Shown piece by piece: positions 16,732 through 26,170 of a stretch of 64,000 nucleotides of DNA. The stretch's first letter is position 1. Each line of letters begins with the position of its first letter. Location: the NCBI RefSeq assembly GCF_032335695.1, contig NZ_JACTOJ010000020.1, forward strand, positions 1-64,000, given 5' to 3'. Origin of the DNA: JACTOJ01 sp032335695 (GTDB lineage Bacteria > Bacillota > Clostridia > Clostridiales > Clostridiaceae). The notes below the pieces were generated by a model. The model had not been told where the DNA came from and made no database searches. It was given only the letters and a program-made list of their open reading frames with translations. Both the position numbers and the translations under genes were made by a program.

Positions 16732-17402
16732 TTTATACAGTACCCCTGATTTTTTATTGTAATTATGAATTCATTAAGCTGAAGCTCCTTAAGCTTTTTT
16801 CTAAGCCTGTTTATATTCACTGTAAGAGTATTATCATCAATAAAATTTTCATCCTCCCAAAGCTCCTGCATGATTTTCTCTCTTGTGACTATAGCTCCAT
16901 TGCTTTTCATAAGTATCCATAATATTTTAAATTCATTCTTTGTAAGCTCTACACTGTTATCCTTGTAATATACAAAATTATCTTTCAAGGATAACATTAC
17001 CCCATTAAACTCCAGAGTGTCCACAGAATTATCTTTGTAGGAATAGGTTCTCCTAAGCAGAGCATTTATTTTTGCCATTAAAACCTCCAGAGAAAAAGGT
17101 TTGTTAATGTAGTCATCTCCGCCCATATTGATAGCCATAACAATATCCATATTAGAGTTTCTGGCTGAAAGAAAGATTACTGGAACCTTTGAAAGCTGTC
17201 TTATTTTGCTGCACCAATAAAAGCCGTCATAGGCAGGCAAGTTTACATCCATAAGTACAAGATGAGGTTTAGCAAGGTTAAATTCCTCCAGCACATTATT
17301 AAAATCATTTGCTATATAGGCTTCAAAACCCCATTTTTCAATATTCTTTTTCAGCAGGGAACTAATCTTAAGTTCATCTTCTACAATCATTATTTTGTAC
17401 AT
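16728..17402 (-). CDS. OmpR/BceR-type response regulator
   Basis: This 224-residue regulator has a receiver domain with acidic pocket E8-D9-E10, phosphoacceptor D52 (LVLMDVNLPAYDG) and K101 region (DDYINKPF). It is followed by a winged-helix OmpR-type DNA-binding domain (ELTKNEFKILWIL, DDNTLTVNINRLRKKL). I chose the ATG at 17402 because GGAGG lies 5 bases upstream; 7 further in-frame codons precede it without a ribosome binding site. It probably activates the ABC genes through the boxes at 15666-15723. Confidence 0.9.
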   Translation of the reverse strand: MYKIMIVEDELKISSLLKKNIEKWGFEAYIANDFNNVLEEFNLAKPHLVLMDVNLPAYDGFYWCSKIRQLSKVPVIFLSARNSNMDIVMAINMGGDDYINKPFSLEVLMAKINALLRRTYSYKDNSVDTLEFNGVMLSLKDNFVYYKDNSVELTKNEFKILWILMKSNGAIVTREKIMQELWEDENFIDDNTLTVNINRLRKKLKELQLNEFIITIKNQGYCIK

Positions 17403-17480
17403 TTTAACCTCCAGCTTACGCATCTTTATAAGTTAATTATAAATAATAGCTTTGTATTTATAAAGACCTAACTTAATACA

Positions 17481-17509
17481 TTGTTAATGACAAGTATTTA
17501 AGATATATT
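17481..17509 (+). promoter_or_regulatory. Promoter of the EamA transporter gene
   Basis: TTGTTA (17481-17486) and TATATT (17504-17509) are spaced 17 bp apart, about 40 bp before the start codon. Confidence 0.5.
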
Positions 17510-17550
17510 TATTTTATTCGTGACAAAAAATAGAATATGGGGGATAAAAC

Positions 17551-18393
17551 ATGAGAAGAAATAAGGCGGAAGGTGTATTAATATTTATTACAATGATATG
17601 GGGAGTGGGCTTTCCCTTAACCAGTATAGCTCTTAAGAATGGTATAGGACCATATACCTTGGTTTCTATAAAAAGTTTTGTGGCTACCTTGGTATTGGCA
17701 GTTATATTTAAAAATAAATTTAAGCTCATTAATCTAAAGATGATAGCTGCAGGTTCTCTAGTGGCCTTGGCTCTAGTTGTAGGAAATATATTTCAGACTT
17801 TAGGCATGGTATATACAACGCCTAGTAAATCAAGTTTTATAACTGGATTATCCGTGGTTTTTGTACCAATCCTAATGATAATAATATACAGAAAAAGACC
17901 TAAGTTAAGACTAGCGCTTGGGGCATTGACGGCAGTGATTGGGCTTTTCTTTCTCACCTATAATGGGGATGCAGGAGTAAATATAGGAGATATTTTAACT
18001 ATATTATGTGCCTTTTCCTATTCCTTTCAGATACTTTTGGTAGATAAAACGGGTAAAGCATATGATGGAATAACACTTGCTATAGTAGAGCTTTTCATGG
18101 TAGGAGTATTTTCTCTTATACCAGCTTTTATGTTAGAGGGATATAGGATAAGTTCTTCTTCCTCCGTAGTAGTTTGTGTTCTTATTACAGGAATATTTGG
18201 AAGTGGTGTAGGAATGGCTGTGCAAAATAAGATGCAGCCTATGATAAATCCATCGCATGCAGCTATAATATATCTTTTTGAGCCTGTATTTGGAGTCGTT
18301 TTTTCATCTTTTATAGGGGACGTTCTATCACCAAGAGCGTTTATAGGCTGCATACTAATATTTTTAGCTATGTTTATATCTAGAGAAGGATAA
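17551..18393 (+). CDS. EamA-family drug/metabolite transporter
   Basis: This 280-residue protein has ten predicted helices in two EamA repeats (about 8-130 and 142-278). The opening WGVGFPLTSIALKNGIGPY is a usual EamA beginning, and LFEPVFGVVFS is the typical motif of the second repeat. It is an exporter or importer of amino acids or other metabolites; the substrate cannot be told. Start ATG with GGGGGAT upstream. A second, broken EamA gene lies at 61138. Confidence 0.88.
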   Translation: MRRNKAEGVLIFITMIWGVGFPLTSIALKNGIGPYTLVSIKSFVATLVLAVIFKNKFKLINLKMIAAGSLVALALVVGNIFQTLGMVYTTPSKSSFITGLSVVFVPILMIIIYRKRPKLRLALGALTAVIGLFFLTYNGDAGVNIGDILTILCAFSYSFQILLVDKTGKAYDGITLAIVELFMVGVFSLIPAFMLEGYRISSSSSVVVCVLITGIFGSGVGMAVQNKMQPMINPSHAAIIYLFEPVFGVVFSSFIGDVLSPRAFIGCILIFLAMFISREG

Positions 18394-18400
18394 TTTAATA

Positions 18401-18470
18401 TTGACAAAAAATTGCAACACGTTTAAAATTAATTTAACGTTTAAAATATTTTATATGTTAAATTAATTTT
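18401..18470 (+). promoter_or_regulatory. Promoter and long inverted-repeat operator of the MFS-arsR operon
   Basis: TTGACA (18401-18406) and TAAAAT (18424-18429) have a 17-bp spacer. A perfect 14-bp inverted repeat, AAAATTAATTTAAC (18425-18438) and GTTAAATTAATTTT (18457-18470), overlaps the -10 box and the start site. It is the natural target of the ArsR-like protein encoded in the same operon. Confidence 0.75.
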
Positions 18471-18485
18471 GTATGGGGTGTTGAA

Positions 18486-19742
18486 ATGGAACTTGCTGAA
18501 AATAAACAACCTGCTGTTAAGTCATTACTGAAATTTAAAAGCTTTTGTATATTGATGATTGCCAGTGCTATATCAAAATTCGGAGATTCTTTGGATACCA
18601 TAGCCTACTCCATAATGGTATACCAGATTACTGGTTCTAAGCTAATGCTTGGAACTTTGATGGCGGTTAATGCCATACCTACTATAGTGCTTACACCTTT
18701 TACTGGAGTATTAGCGGACAGGTTTCCTAAAAAGAGGCTTATATTAATAGGATATGTGGGCAGAGGAATACTAGTCACCTTAACTGCATTTCTCTTTCTT
18801 ACAGGTGTTTTAGTGCCTTGGCAGCTTTATGTGCTTACTATATGTAATGCATCTTTTCAGGCGCTAAGCTCTCCGGCTATGTCTTCCATAATTCCAATTT
18901 TAATATCTAAGGAAGCATTGATGGAAGGAACCTCCTACGCAACATCGGTAGGTTCTATAGCTCAATTCATAGGTTCGGCTTCAGCTGGAGTTATAATAGG
19001 CTTATGCGGAGTATTCACTGCGGTTTTTGTAGATGGTATGACCTTCTTTATTGCAGCAGCTATGGTAATCTTCATAAAAGTAAGTGGAGAGGAATTATTA
19101 AAAAGTTCTGGCGGGGTTAAGGAATATTTGAAGGATATAAAGGAAGGCATTAAATACGTAGTTAAAAGTTATGTTATCATAAGGATGATAGCAGCTTTTG
19201 CTATAGTGAACTTTTGTTTATCCCCTATAAATGTACTAGAAACACCCTTTGTTTATGAGAAATTAAAAGCAGGCAGCGAAATTCTGTCCTTGCTCTCTGT
19301 AACGCTTACTTTGGGAATGATTATTGGAGGAGTCGTTGCGGCCAATATAGGTAAAAAATTTAAGTTTATTCATATAGTAGCTGGAGGGCTTATAGTCTTT
19401 GGAGTGTTTTTCACCCTGCTTTTTATGCCTGGAAATATCATAAGCTCTAGAATTGTATCTATAGGCTTTACTGTTATGATTTACTTCGTAATCGGTCTTT
19501 GTATTCCAATTATGACTTCACCTTTAGGTGTTATTGTAGTTAATAGTACCCCAAAAAATATGTTTGGAAGAGTAAATTCTGTCTTAAACATGGTTTCCAT
19601 GTCTACAGTGCCATTAGGAGCTGCGGTTACAGGGGTCATGAGCGAATATATTTCTATGTCTGTACTATTTATAATATTTGGTGTTATAATGTTACTATCA
19701 TCAGTATTATTATTAGTGGATAAGAGGCTTGCTGATATTTAA
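18486..19742 (+). CDS. MFS exporter (MFS_3 / EntS-like)
   Basis: This 418-residue major facilitator has twelve predicted helices and the loop motif GVLADRFPKKRL between helices 2 and 3. KFGDSLDTIAYSIMVYQITGS at the start is typical of the macrolide-efflux / EntS branch. It probably pumps out a drug or other toxic compound. The start is ATG, with GGGGTG upstream. An ArsR-like gene follows 49 bp later, and the promoter has a large inverted repeat, so expression is likely induced by the exported compound. Confidence 0.87.
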   Translation: MELAENKQPAVKSLLKFKSFCILMIASAISKFGDSLDTIAYSIMVYQITGSKLMLGTLMAVNAIPTIVLTPFTGVLADRFPKKRLILIGYVGRGILVTLTAFLFLTGVLVPWQLYVLTICNASFQALSSPAMSSIIPILISKEALMEGTSYATSVGSIAQFIGSASAGVIIGLCGVFTAVFVDGMTFFIAAAMVIFIKVSGEELLKSSGGVKEYLKDIKEGIKYVVKSYVIIRMIAAFAIVNFCLSPINVLETPFVYEKLKAGSEILSLLSVTLTLGMIIGGVVAANIGKKFKFIHIVAGGLIVFGVFFTLLFMPGNIISSRIVSIGFTVMIYFVIGLCIPIMTSPLGVIVVNSTPKNMFGRVNSVLNMVSMSTVPLGAAVTGVMSEYISMSVLFIIFGVIMLLSSVLLLVDKRLADI

Positions 19743-19791
19743 AACAAAATAGAATTTAAAGCAAGCCAATTGTAATAGAAGGGGATTGCCT

Positions 19792-20361
19792 TTGGAAGAT
19801 GTTAAATATTTAAAAACCTTAGAGGAAATAAAAGTTTTTTCAGATTCATATAGATATAAAATATTGGATTGCTTTTACAGTTTAAATGAGCCGGCTACAG
19901 CAAAGCGTGTGGCGGATGAGATGGGAGAAGCTCCTGCTAAAATCCATTATCACGTAAAAAAAATGGAAAAGGTAGGAATATTAAATCTTGTTTATACAAA
20001 AGTTATAAATGGTATTACAGCTAAATACTATGAACCTGCTGCTCACAAATTTAATTTAACTACTGAGGAAGAAGGTATTCCTAAGGAAAAGGTATTTAAC
20101 GAAGCTAAAAATGCCATACACAAGCTGTTTGATGGGGCTAGGGATTCTTTTCTAACTTATTTTGATATTGGTAAAAAGGATGTAGCCTCAGCTTCCATGG
20201 GGGATTTATATTTAACTAAAGAGAAGATGGAAGAATTGAGAAGTTATATAGAAAACTATATGGATGAAAACGGAAAAAAGCAAAATGAGAATAACGAAGG
20301 TATTAATGCATATCACGTTTTCTTTTCAATAATAAAAAAGAATGATAAAAAGGAGAATTAA
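19792..20361 (+). CDS. ArsR-like winged-helix transcriptional regulator (HTH_20)
   Basis: This 189-residue protein has a winged helix in residues 10-85: YRYKILDCFYSLNEPATAKR and MGEAPAKIHYHVKKMEKVGI, then a wing. The C-terminal half is charged and helical. No metal-binding cysteines of classical ArsR are present, so the signal is more likely an organic compound. I chose TTG at 19792 (AAGGGG 7 bases before); TTG 19786 is too close to the ribosome binding site. Likely target: the 14-bp inverted repeat at 18425-18470. Confidence 0.82.
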   Translation: MEDVKYLKTLEEIKVFSDSYRYKILDCFYSLNEPATAKRVADEMGEAPAKIHYHVKKMEKVGILNLVYTKVINGITAKYYEPAAHKFNLTTEEEGIPKEKVFNEAKNAIHKLFDGARDSFLTYFDIGKKDVASASMGDLYLTKEKMEELRSYIENYMDENGKKQNENNEGINAYHVFFSIIKKNDKKEN

Positions 20362-20362
20362 C

Positions 20363-21595
20363 ATGAGTAAAGTTGTAGAAAAATTTTTAAAATATGCAAA
20401 AATTGATACAAAATCTGATGAAGCTTCAACTACAGTACCAAGCACCGCAAAACAGCTTGTACTTGGAAATGAGCTTGTAAAGGAACTTAAGGAATTAGGA
20501 TTAAAGGATGCGGAAATAGATGAGCATGGATATGTTATGGCAACACTTCCAGCTAACACTTCAAAAGCTATTCCAGCTGTGGGCTTTATATCCCATATGG
20601 ATACTTCTCCAGACATGTCTGGAACTAATGTAAACCCACAGATAGTTGAAAATTATGCTGGAAAGGACATAGTTCTAAACAAGGAACTTAACATAGTGCT
20701 TTCACCTGCAGATTTTCCAGAGCTTAAGGAATATGTAGGGAAGACCCTTATAACTACAGATGGAACAACTCTTCTTGGAGCAGACGATAAGGCTGGTGTA
20801 GCGGAGATAATGACAGCTGTAGAGCATCTTATAAGCCATCCCGAAATAGAGCACGGAACTATAAAGATCGGGTTTACTCCAGATGAAGAAGTGGGCAGAG
20901 GAGCAGATTATTTTGATGTTAAAAAGTTTGGCGCCGAAGTTGCTTATACTATAGATGGTGGAAAAATAGGAGAATTTGAGTATGAAAGCTTTAATGCGGC
21001 TTCGGCTAATGTAACAATAAACGGCAGAAATGTTCATCCAGGCTATGCAAAAGGAAAGATGAAAAACTCTATACTTGTTGCAAATGATTTTATAGGACTT
21101 TTACCGGAAAATGAAGTGCCAGAAAAGACTGAGGGCTATGAAGGTTTCTTCCATTTGAACGCAATACAGGGAGAAGTTGAAAAGACAGTTTTAAAATATA
21201 TAATCAGAGATTTTGACAGAAATAAATTTGAAGCAAGAAAAGCTCTAATGACTGAAACTGTAAATAAGATTAATGAAAAATATGGAGCTGGTACTGCAGA
21301 GCTTGATATGAAGGATCAATATTATAACATGAAAGAAAAAATAGAAGAAGCTATGCATGTATTCAACATAGGCTATGAAGCTATGGAGAGTACAGGCGTA
21401 AAGCCGATAGTACGACCTATAAGAGGTGGTACTGATGGCTCAAGACTTTCCTTCATGGGACTTCCAACGCCTAATATATTTGCAGGGGGAGAGAATTTCC
21501 ATGGAAAATATGAATATGTACCAGTAGAGTCCATGGAAAAGGCTGTAGAAGTAATAGTTAAAATAGCAGCACTTTATGCAAAAAAGGCAAAATAG
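20363..21595 (+). CDS. pepT: Peptidase T (tripeptide aminopeptidase)
   Basis: This 410-residue M20 metallopeptidase removes N-terminal residues from tripeptides in the cytoplasm. The dinuclear zinc ligands are recognisable: SHMDTSPD, GADDKAG, PDEEVGRGAD, the IDGG segment and the late His in GGENFHGKYE. VHPGYAKGKM belongs to the dimerisation/lid region. Start ATG with AAAGGAGA 6 bases upstream, one base after the preceding stop; a longer start at 20342 would overlap the regulator gene. Strong terminator downstream. Confidence 0.95.
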   Translation: MSKVVEKFLKYAKIDTKSDEASTTVPSTAKQLVLGNELVKELKELGLKDAEIDEHGYVMATLPANTSKAIPAVGFISHMDTSPDMSGTNVNPQIVENYAGKDIVLNKELNIVLSPADFPELKEYVGKTLITTDGTTLLGADDKAGVAEIMTAVEHLISHPEIEHGTIKIGFTPDEEVGRGADYFDVKKFGAEVAYTIDGGKIGEFEYESFNAASANVTINGRNVHPGYAKGKMKNSILVANDFIGLLPENEVPEKTEGYEGFFHLNAIQGEVEKTVLKYIIRDFDRNKFEARKALMTETVNKINEKYGAGTAELDMKDQYYNMKEKIEEAMHVFNIGYEAMESTGVKPIVRPIRGGTDGSRLSFMGLPTPNIFAGGENFHGKYEYVPVESMEKAVEVIVKIAALYAKKAK

Positions 21596-21626
21596 ACTAT
21601 GGTTTAAAGCAGAATAAGATATAAAG

Positions 21627-21665
21627 AACGCCTCTCAGAAACACAAGAATCTGAGAGGCGTTTAA
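21627..21665. terminator. Bidirectional terminator between pepT and the yesM-like gene
   Basis: The 13-bp stem AACGCCTCTCAGA / TCTGAGAGGCGTT is flanked by A/T-rich tails on both sides. The pepT and kinase genes converge here. Confidence 0.88.
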
Positions 21666-21675
21666 TTTATCATGG

Positions 21676-23460
21676 CTAAATGTTATCGTATTTTTTAGCT
21701 GGAATTCTTATTTTAACCTTGGTGCCTACTCCGATTTCACTTTCAAAGGATATACCATACTTCTCACCATAGGATATTTTTAGCCTTTCATTAATATTTT
21801 TAATGCCATAGCCGCTGCCTTTTCTGCTATTTAATTCATCAGAAAAAATTTTACTTATGACATCCTCAGGAATACCTGCACCATCATCCTCAATAGAAAT
21901 AAGTATATCTTCATCTTCCATAACTCCTTTTATTATGATGTTACCAGCCTGATTCTCTTTTCCAAGTATCCCATGCAAAATAGAATTTTCAACTATGGGC
22001 TGCAAGGTGATCTTTGGAATGCTGAATTCCTGAATTTCCTCATTTACAAGAATATTTAAATTTATTCTGTTGGAATATCTCATGTTTTGAATTTGAACAT
22101 AAAGGGAAACATGAGTCAATTCATCTTTAATAGAAATAATGGATTTGCCTTTGTTAAGGCTCAATTTGTAAAATTTAGCTAAGCTTTTCACTGCCGAACT
22201 GATTTCAACATTCATGTTTTTGTAAGACATCCAATTTATCATATCCAAAGTATTATATAAAAAGTGAGGATTTATTTGAGCCTGCAAAGCTTTAAGTTCT
22301 GCATTTTTTACTGCTTTGCCTGACTTATATTGCTCTTCGATTAATATAGATATTTGACTCAGCATATAGTTATAATTATCTATAAGTTCCGCTATTTCAT
22401 CATTGCCTGAATTCTCTATAAAGGTATCAAAATTACCATTGTGTACTTTTCGCATTGCTCTGATAAGCTTTGATATTCTCTTATTCAGAGATCTTGAGAA
22501 ATAAAAGGCACAGGAAAAGGCCACTGTGGCGATTATAGACATTAACAGAAGCAAATCATATCCGATAGATACTACCTTGGCTCCTATTTTATTATAGGGT
22601 ATTACTGTAACCATATTCCAGTCTGTTCCATCAATCAAAAAACTTGCAGCTAGGCATTTACTATTTCCTATCATTACAGGCTTTAGAGTGCTCGAAGCAT
22701 TGGAAAGAGAATTAATCAAATCGCTGCCAAGACCATATTTTTTTAACATTGAGGTGTTGGAAGAGCATACTACAACCCCAGCTGAATTCTGTATATATGT
22801 TAAGCTTCCTTCAAAGGCGTTAGCTTTTTTAATGATATCATCAATTACCTGCTTTTTAAAATTGAGCTGAAGGTATCCTATAAATTTACTGTAATCAGTG
22901 GGATTTTTGATAGCTGCAATCACGGATAAAAAATCACCGTTATCCTGGTTATTATTGCTTAAATAAGAGCTAGGGCACCATAAATCCTTTTTCCCATCTT
23001 TTTTTAATTCTGCATACCATTTTGATTTTTCCGCCTGGGACACTGGAAATAAATTCACATTGTCTCCGGAATAGGCAAAATTATCATTTACGTATAAGGC
23101 GGCTTTACATATATCTATGCCATCTTCAAAGGAATGAAGGTACTGCCTCAAATATACCATATCCTTTATCTGTTCATGGAGATCGTAGGTGTCCGCATCC
23201 TTATTCAAGGTGTTTATTATATTGTTATCATTGCGAATCAGATCAGATATTTCTATAAATCTATATAGTTTATAGGACAAAAATGAACTAGTTTGCTCAA
23301 AAGCTTGGTTAGCTGAAAAAGTAATATAATTTTCCACAATTCCTGATACCTTACGATAAGTTAGGGTGGAAAGAAGAGCTAAAGGTATTACAATAAGCAA
23401 AAAGTAGGACAATAGAAATTTTTGCATTAGCTTCATATTTTTAATAAAGTTTATTTTCAT
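21676..23460 (-). CDS. YesM-family sensor histidine kinase
   Basis: This 594-residue kinase has a membrane helix (about 13-33), an extracellular Cache-like sensor (about 34-295), a second helix (about 298-320), HAMP, then the YesM-type His_kinase block with the phosphoacceptor in LQAQINPHFLYNTLD. The ATPase domain has N-box IVENSILHG and G boxes IEDDGAGI and GSGYGIKNI. Such kinases sense sugars or oligosaccharides, often through a binding protein. It overlaps the regulator gene by 4 bases. The divergent ABC importer (25227-28772) is its likely target and perhaps its ligand source. Confidence 0.92.
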   Translation of the reverse strand: MKINFIKNMKLMQKFLLSYFLLIVIPLALLSTLTYRKVSGIVENYITFSANQAFEQTSSFLSYKLYRFIEISDLIRNDNNIINTLNKDADTYDLHEQIKDMVYLRQYLHSFEDGIDICKAALYVNDNFAYSGDNVNLFPVSQAEKSKWYAELKKDGKKDLWCPSSYLSNNNQDNGDFLSVIAAIKNPTDYSKFIGYLQLNFKKQVIDDIIKKANAFEGSLTYIQNSAGVVVCSSNTSMLKKYGLGSDLINSLSNASSTLKPVMIGNSKCLAASFLIDGTDWNMVTVIPYNKIGAKVVSIGYDLLLLMSIIATVAFSCAFYFSRSLNKRISKLIRAMRKVHNGNFDTFIENSGNDEIAELIDNYNYMLSQISILIEEQYKSGKAVKNAELKALQAQINPHFLYNTLDMINWMSYKNMNVEISSAVKSLAKFYKLSLNKGKSIISIKDELTHVSLYVQIQNMRYSNRINLNILVNEEIQEFSIPKITLQPIVENSILHGILGKENQAGNIIIKGVMEDEDILISIEDDGAGIPEDVISKIFSDELNSRKGSGYGIKNINERLKISYGEKYGISFESEIGVGTKVKIRIPAKKYDNI

Positions 23461-24992
23461 GATAGATATTTCTGCCTAAATTCCGATGGAGTAAGGCCTG
23501 TTTCTTTCCTGAATATTTTGGTGAAGTAATTACCGTCCGTATAGCCAACCTTTCCTGCAACATCACTTATCTTCATACCTCTTGTTTTAAGCAGTTCTTT
23601 AGCTTTATTTATTCTATATTCTAAAATATATTTGTTTATAGTTGTTCCCGTATTATCTTTAAAAATCTTGCACATATAAGCGGTGGTCAGATAAGTGTGT
23701 TCGCTTATAGTATTTAAGGATAAGTCTGCATCATTGAAATTATCACGAATATATCGTGTAATTTGAGCTATGGAGTTCTTGTCAACGTTTTCCTCGGAAA
23801 TCGCAGAAAAAACCGCTTCTATTTTTTCAATGATGAAAGTCTCTGTTTCAGCAATAGTATTAAACTGTATGAATTTATCAAAGGGTATTTGTGAATTTAA
23901 GTCTGCATCATTTATCTGAATTTTTCTTTCAGTACAAAATCTTATTAACTCTAGAAAGAATCTATAGAATATATCCTTAACGTGATTTGCTGGGGTATCA
24001 GGATAAAGTCGTATATCGCCGGCAAATCTTTTGATTAAAAGTATGCTTTCCATTTTTTCTTCATGACACAAATGCTTATAAAAGGTTTCAAAGATTTTTT
24101 TATCACCTTTATATATATCTGATTTAGTGTGGCAGCAATATAAGATTGAAGAATAATCATAATAAAAAGATTTATTTAATGCTTTTAAAGCTGCATTGTA
24201 AGACTCATAAATTTTGTCAGGGCTTTCAGCTTGGTTACCTACCGAAACAAAAAAGTTTCCGTATTTTTTCAGCTGTTCAGAGATAGCTATAAAAAGGTTT
24301 TCAAGATTCTCTTGCTTCAGAGCAGCTTTATTGTTTTTATTCCAAAATAAGTGGATAAGCATTAACTTTTCGTTTTTAAAGCAGGATAGGCTTCTGAATT
24401 CACTTTTAGAGATTATGTCATCCACTTCAGAAAGAATTTTATCTTTCACATTTGTATTAGAATCAGTAAGAGCTATCAAAAAGGTTAAAAAAGATACATC
24501 CTTTAATGAATCAAAATGCTGTGTTCCAATGAGCTGCTTTAGTTCTTCCATATTAACGTTTTCACTAATTAGCGAAAGTGCGATACTTTTTTTTGCATTA
24601 TCATCAGCTTTAGCTGTCTCTAAATTTGAAATAACGGCATTTTTAATTGCTGCTTCTAGTTCGTCCAAATCTATAGGTTTCTCAACGTAGCTTACAGCCT
24701 TTAATTTAATAGCTGATTTCAAGTACTCCTTATCAGAGTAGCCGCTCATGAAAATGATTTCGCAAGAAGGTAAAATTTTTCTCAGACTGAAAGAAAGCTC
24801 TATTCCATCCATTCGAGGCATTCTTACATCGGTAAGCAATATATCAGGTTTAAAATCCTTAGCAATTTCAAGTGCATTAATTCCATCATAAGCTGATTTA
24901 ACTTGGTCTACTCCTAATTGAGACCAAGGCATCTGCTCTAGAATACCGTCTCTGGTGAAAATTTCATCATCTACTATTAGCAATTTAACCAA
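23457..24992 (-). CDS. YesN-family response regulator with AraC domain
   Basis: This 511-residue protein has a receiver domain at 1-120 (phosphoacceptor D55 in DILLTDVRMPRMDG), a poorly conserved middle (about 150-390) and a C-terminal AraC DNA-binding domain (SLNTISEHTYLTTAYMCKIF, then GYTDGNYFTKIFRKETGLTP). The start is TTG at 24990-24992 with GGGGGG at 8 bases. It is the first gene of the operon with the kinase. It probably activates the divergent sugar importer, whose promoter has no good -35 box. Confidence 0.92.
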   Translation of the reverse strand: MVKLLIVDDEIFTRDGILEQMPWSQLGVDQVKSAYDGINALEIAKDFKPDILLTDVRMPRMDGIELSFSLRKILPSCEIIFMSGYSDKEYLKSAIKLKAVSYVEKPIDLDELEAAIKNAVISNLETAKADDNAKKSIALSLISENVNMEELKQLIGTQHFDSLKDVSFLTFLIALTDSNTNVKDKILSEVDDIISKSEFRSLSCFKNEKLMLIHLFWNKNNKAALKQENLENLFIAISEQLKKYGNFFVSVGNQAESPDKIYESYNAALKALNKSFYYDYSSILYCCHTKSDIYKGDKKIFETFYKHLCHEEKMESILLIKRFAGDIRLYPDTPANHVKDIFYRFFLELIRFCTERKIQINDADLNSQIPFDKFIQFNTIAETETFIIEKIEAVFSAISEENVDKNSIAQITRYIRDNFNDADLSLNTISEHTYLTTAYMCKIFKDNTGTTINKYILEYRINKAKELLKTRGMKISDVAGKVGYTDGNYFTKIFRKETGLTPSEFRQKYLS

Positions 24993-25226
24993 TTAAGATT
25001 CCCCCCTTAAAAGCATAACACATTCCCAAAATGGTATATTTATTATATTACTAAATAATTTTAAAAGCAATAATTTGTACTTTTCACCAATATGTTTTAA
25101 GGTTCCTCCAAAAAAGAGTGAAATATTTTACTAAAATAAAAAGATAATACTAAATTTCTGATATCGAATTCATGATAATATTAGACCGTAGACATGAAAA
25201 CGTATTAATGATGGAGGCGGTAGAAA
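24993..25226. promoter_or_regulatory. Divergent control region yesNM / sugar ABC operon
   Basis: On the minus strand TTGCTT (25065-25070) and TATAAT (25042-25047) are spaced 17 bp apart and should drive the two-component genes. On the plus strand only weak -10-like sequences are seen (TAAAAT near 25133, GATAAT near 25143 and 25173), with no matching -35. This suggests activator dependence. I see no other gene here. Confidence 0.5.
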
Positions 25227-26153
25227 ATGAGTAAGCATAATCAGAGTTTTTTATACAAGCTAAAGAAAAACAGAACCTTGCTATTAATGCTTGTGCCTGC
25301 GGTTTTATTTTTCTTCTTATTTAGCTATATACCTATGACAGGTATAGTAGTAGCATTTAAAAGCTTTAATTATAGAGATGGTTTATATCTTAGCCCTTGG
25401 GTTGGCTTTGACAATTTTAAATTTTTCTTTTCATCAGGTCAGGCTTTTAAGGTAACCCGTAATACTGTATTATACAATGTAGCATTCATAGCTATAAATA
25501 CTACTATGCAGATAATGATGGCTATATTTATTTCAGAAATAAAAAATAAGTTTTTTAAGAAGACCACTCAGTCCATGATGTTCCTTCCTTACTTTATATC
25601 TTGGGTAATAGTTGGAGTTATGGTATATAATTTATTCAACTTTGAAAATGGTACTGTAAATTCCATATTAAAATCTTTTGGAGCTCAGCCCATTGATATT
25701 TACTCCAAACCAGTAGCGTGGATTTTCATTATAATTATTTTTAACACCTGGAAGAACGTTGGATATGGAACAGTACTTTATTTAGCGGCCATAATGGGAG
25801 TAGACACAGAAATCTACGAGGCAGCTGAGGTTGATGGAGCTAATATTTTTCAGAGAATATTTAAGATTACAATCCCATGCTTAAAGCCAACAATGATTAT
25901 ATTAATATTATTAGCTATAGGAAATATATTCAGAGGAGATTTCCAAATGTTCTACCAGCTGATAGGAAACAATGGAACTCTATTTAATACTACGGATGTT
26001 ATTGATACCTTTACGTTTAGATCCTTACTGCAAACCAACGAATTTGGTATGGCAGCAGCTTCCGGTTTATACCAGTCCATATTCTGCTTTATAACAGTAG
26101 TGGTAGTGAATTATTTTGTAAGAAGATATGATAAAGATTACTCATTATTCTAG
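25227..26153 (+). CDS. Carbohydrate ABC transporter permease (LplB-like)
   Basis: This 308-residue protein with six helices has the binding-protein-dependent EAA loop EIYEAAEVDGANIFQRIFKI. The opening RTLLLMLVPAVLFFFLFSYIPMTG is the usual start of LplB / YtcP-cluster permeases. It pairs with the next gene to form the channel of a CUT1-type oligosaccharide importer. No ATPase gene is in the cluster, which is normal because a shared MsmX-type ATPase is used. Ribosome binding site GGAGGCGG. Confidence 0.92.
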   Translation: MSKHNQSFLYKLKKNRTLLLMLVPAVLFFFLFSYIPMTGIVVAFKSFNYRDGLYLSPWVGFDNFKFFFSSGQAFKVTRNTVLYNVAFIAINTTMQIMMAIFISEIKNKFFKKTTQSMMFLPYFISWVIVGVMVYNLFNFENGTVNSILKSFGAQPIDIYSKPVAWIFIIIIFNTWKNVGYGTVLYLAAIMGVDTEIYEAAEVDGANIFQRIFKITIPCLKPTMIILILLAIGNIFRGDFQMFYQLIGNNGTLFNTTDVIDTFTFRSLLQTNEFGMAAASGLYQSIFCFITVVVVNYFVRRYDKDYSLF

Positions 26154-26170
26154 AGAAGGAGGCGATTCAC

